A DNA stretch of 12,646 nt from CAYJLC01 sp044426355 (GTDB lineage: Bacteria > Bacillota > Clostridia > Oscillospirales > Butyricicoccaceae), in the NCBI GenBank assembly GCA_044426355.1, contig JAWXUO010000051.1, positions 1-12,646 of the forward strand. The letters run 5' to 3'. Of this stretch, positions 12,605 to 12,646 are shown piece after piece. Within the stretch, counting starts at the first letter, position 1. Every line of letters begins with the position of its first letter. Below the pieces are notes generated by a model. The model saw nothing but the letters and a program-made list of their open reading frames with translations, did not search any database and was not told the origin of the DNA. A program made the position numbers and the translations under genes.

Positions 12605-12646
12605 GTTTTTGCTTTATTTTAAAAAAGTGTTCAATTTGGTATTGCA

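Larger units (their letters stand above)
12136..12638 (+). mobile_element. Internally deleted IS30-family element (about 0.5 kb, non-autonomous)
   Basis: The two ends are a perfect 12-bp inverted repeat: CAAATTGAACAC at 12136-12147 and its complement GTGTTCAATTTG at 12627-12638. Inside are only the beginning and the end of an IS30 transposase gene. A full IS30 element is about 1.0-1.2 kb, so more than half is gone while both ends and the ribosome binding site remain. It could still be moved by a transposase supplied elsewhere in the genome. The outermost bases of the repeats and the target duplication are not resolved. Confidence 0.8.

Overview
The window is very AT-rich. Its chromosomal genes (radA, a cwlD-like amidase, typA/bipA, an RluD-family pseudouridine synthase, a YtrA-type GntR regulator) use strong AGGAGG-type ribosome binding sites. 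Together these suggest a low-GC, Gram-positive (monoderm) Firmicute, most likely a Clostridia-type anaerobe. The species cannot be named from the sequence.

Left part (about 121 to 5100): an integrated filamentous phage (inovirus-like provirus) of a monoderm host. The order follows the virion and assembly module of filamentous phages: a small membrane-protein gene cut at its 5' end; a 47-residue major coat protein; a hairpin and an intrinsic terminator; a 406-residue secreted, C-terminally anchored protein in the pIII (adsorption) position; an 83-residue two-helix protein in the pVI position; and a 199-residue Zot/pI-type assembly ATPase. Next come a 110-residue membrane protein of unknown role, bounded by near-identical repeats exactly 400 bp apart, a structured leader that may hold the replication origin, and a 480-residue rolling-circle-type replication initiator. 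A 434-bp non-coding stretch after rep holds four strong inverted repeats and is the best candidate for the phage intergenic region (packaging signal, origins). No secretin (pIV) and no ssDNA-binding protein are visible.

The extreme left end (1 to about 120) is the 3' end of an IS3-family element. It inserted into the phage and cut the gene before the coat gene, so the provirus may be damaged, or the rest may lie to the left.

Middle and right (5376 to 12018): a Xer-type tyrosine recombinase sits between phage and chromosome. It ends 2 bp from a convergent GntR regulator that has a textbook palindromic operator on its own promoter. Then on the minus strand come cwlD and radA, overlapping by 32 bp, and typA with its own promoter and terminator. 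typA is divergent from the RluD-family gene, which starts at TTG.

Right end (about 12136 to 12638): a roughly 0.5-kb internally deleted IS30-family element. It keeps both terminal inverted repeats, the N-terminal HTH and the C-terminal tail of the transposase, but has lost the catalytic core.

The most interesting content is the Gram-positive filamentous provirus: its RNA/ssDNA structure elements, the 400-bp repeat-bounded cassette, and its position beside a Xer recombinase gene.
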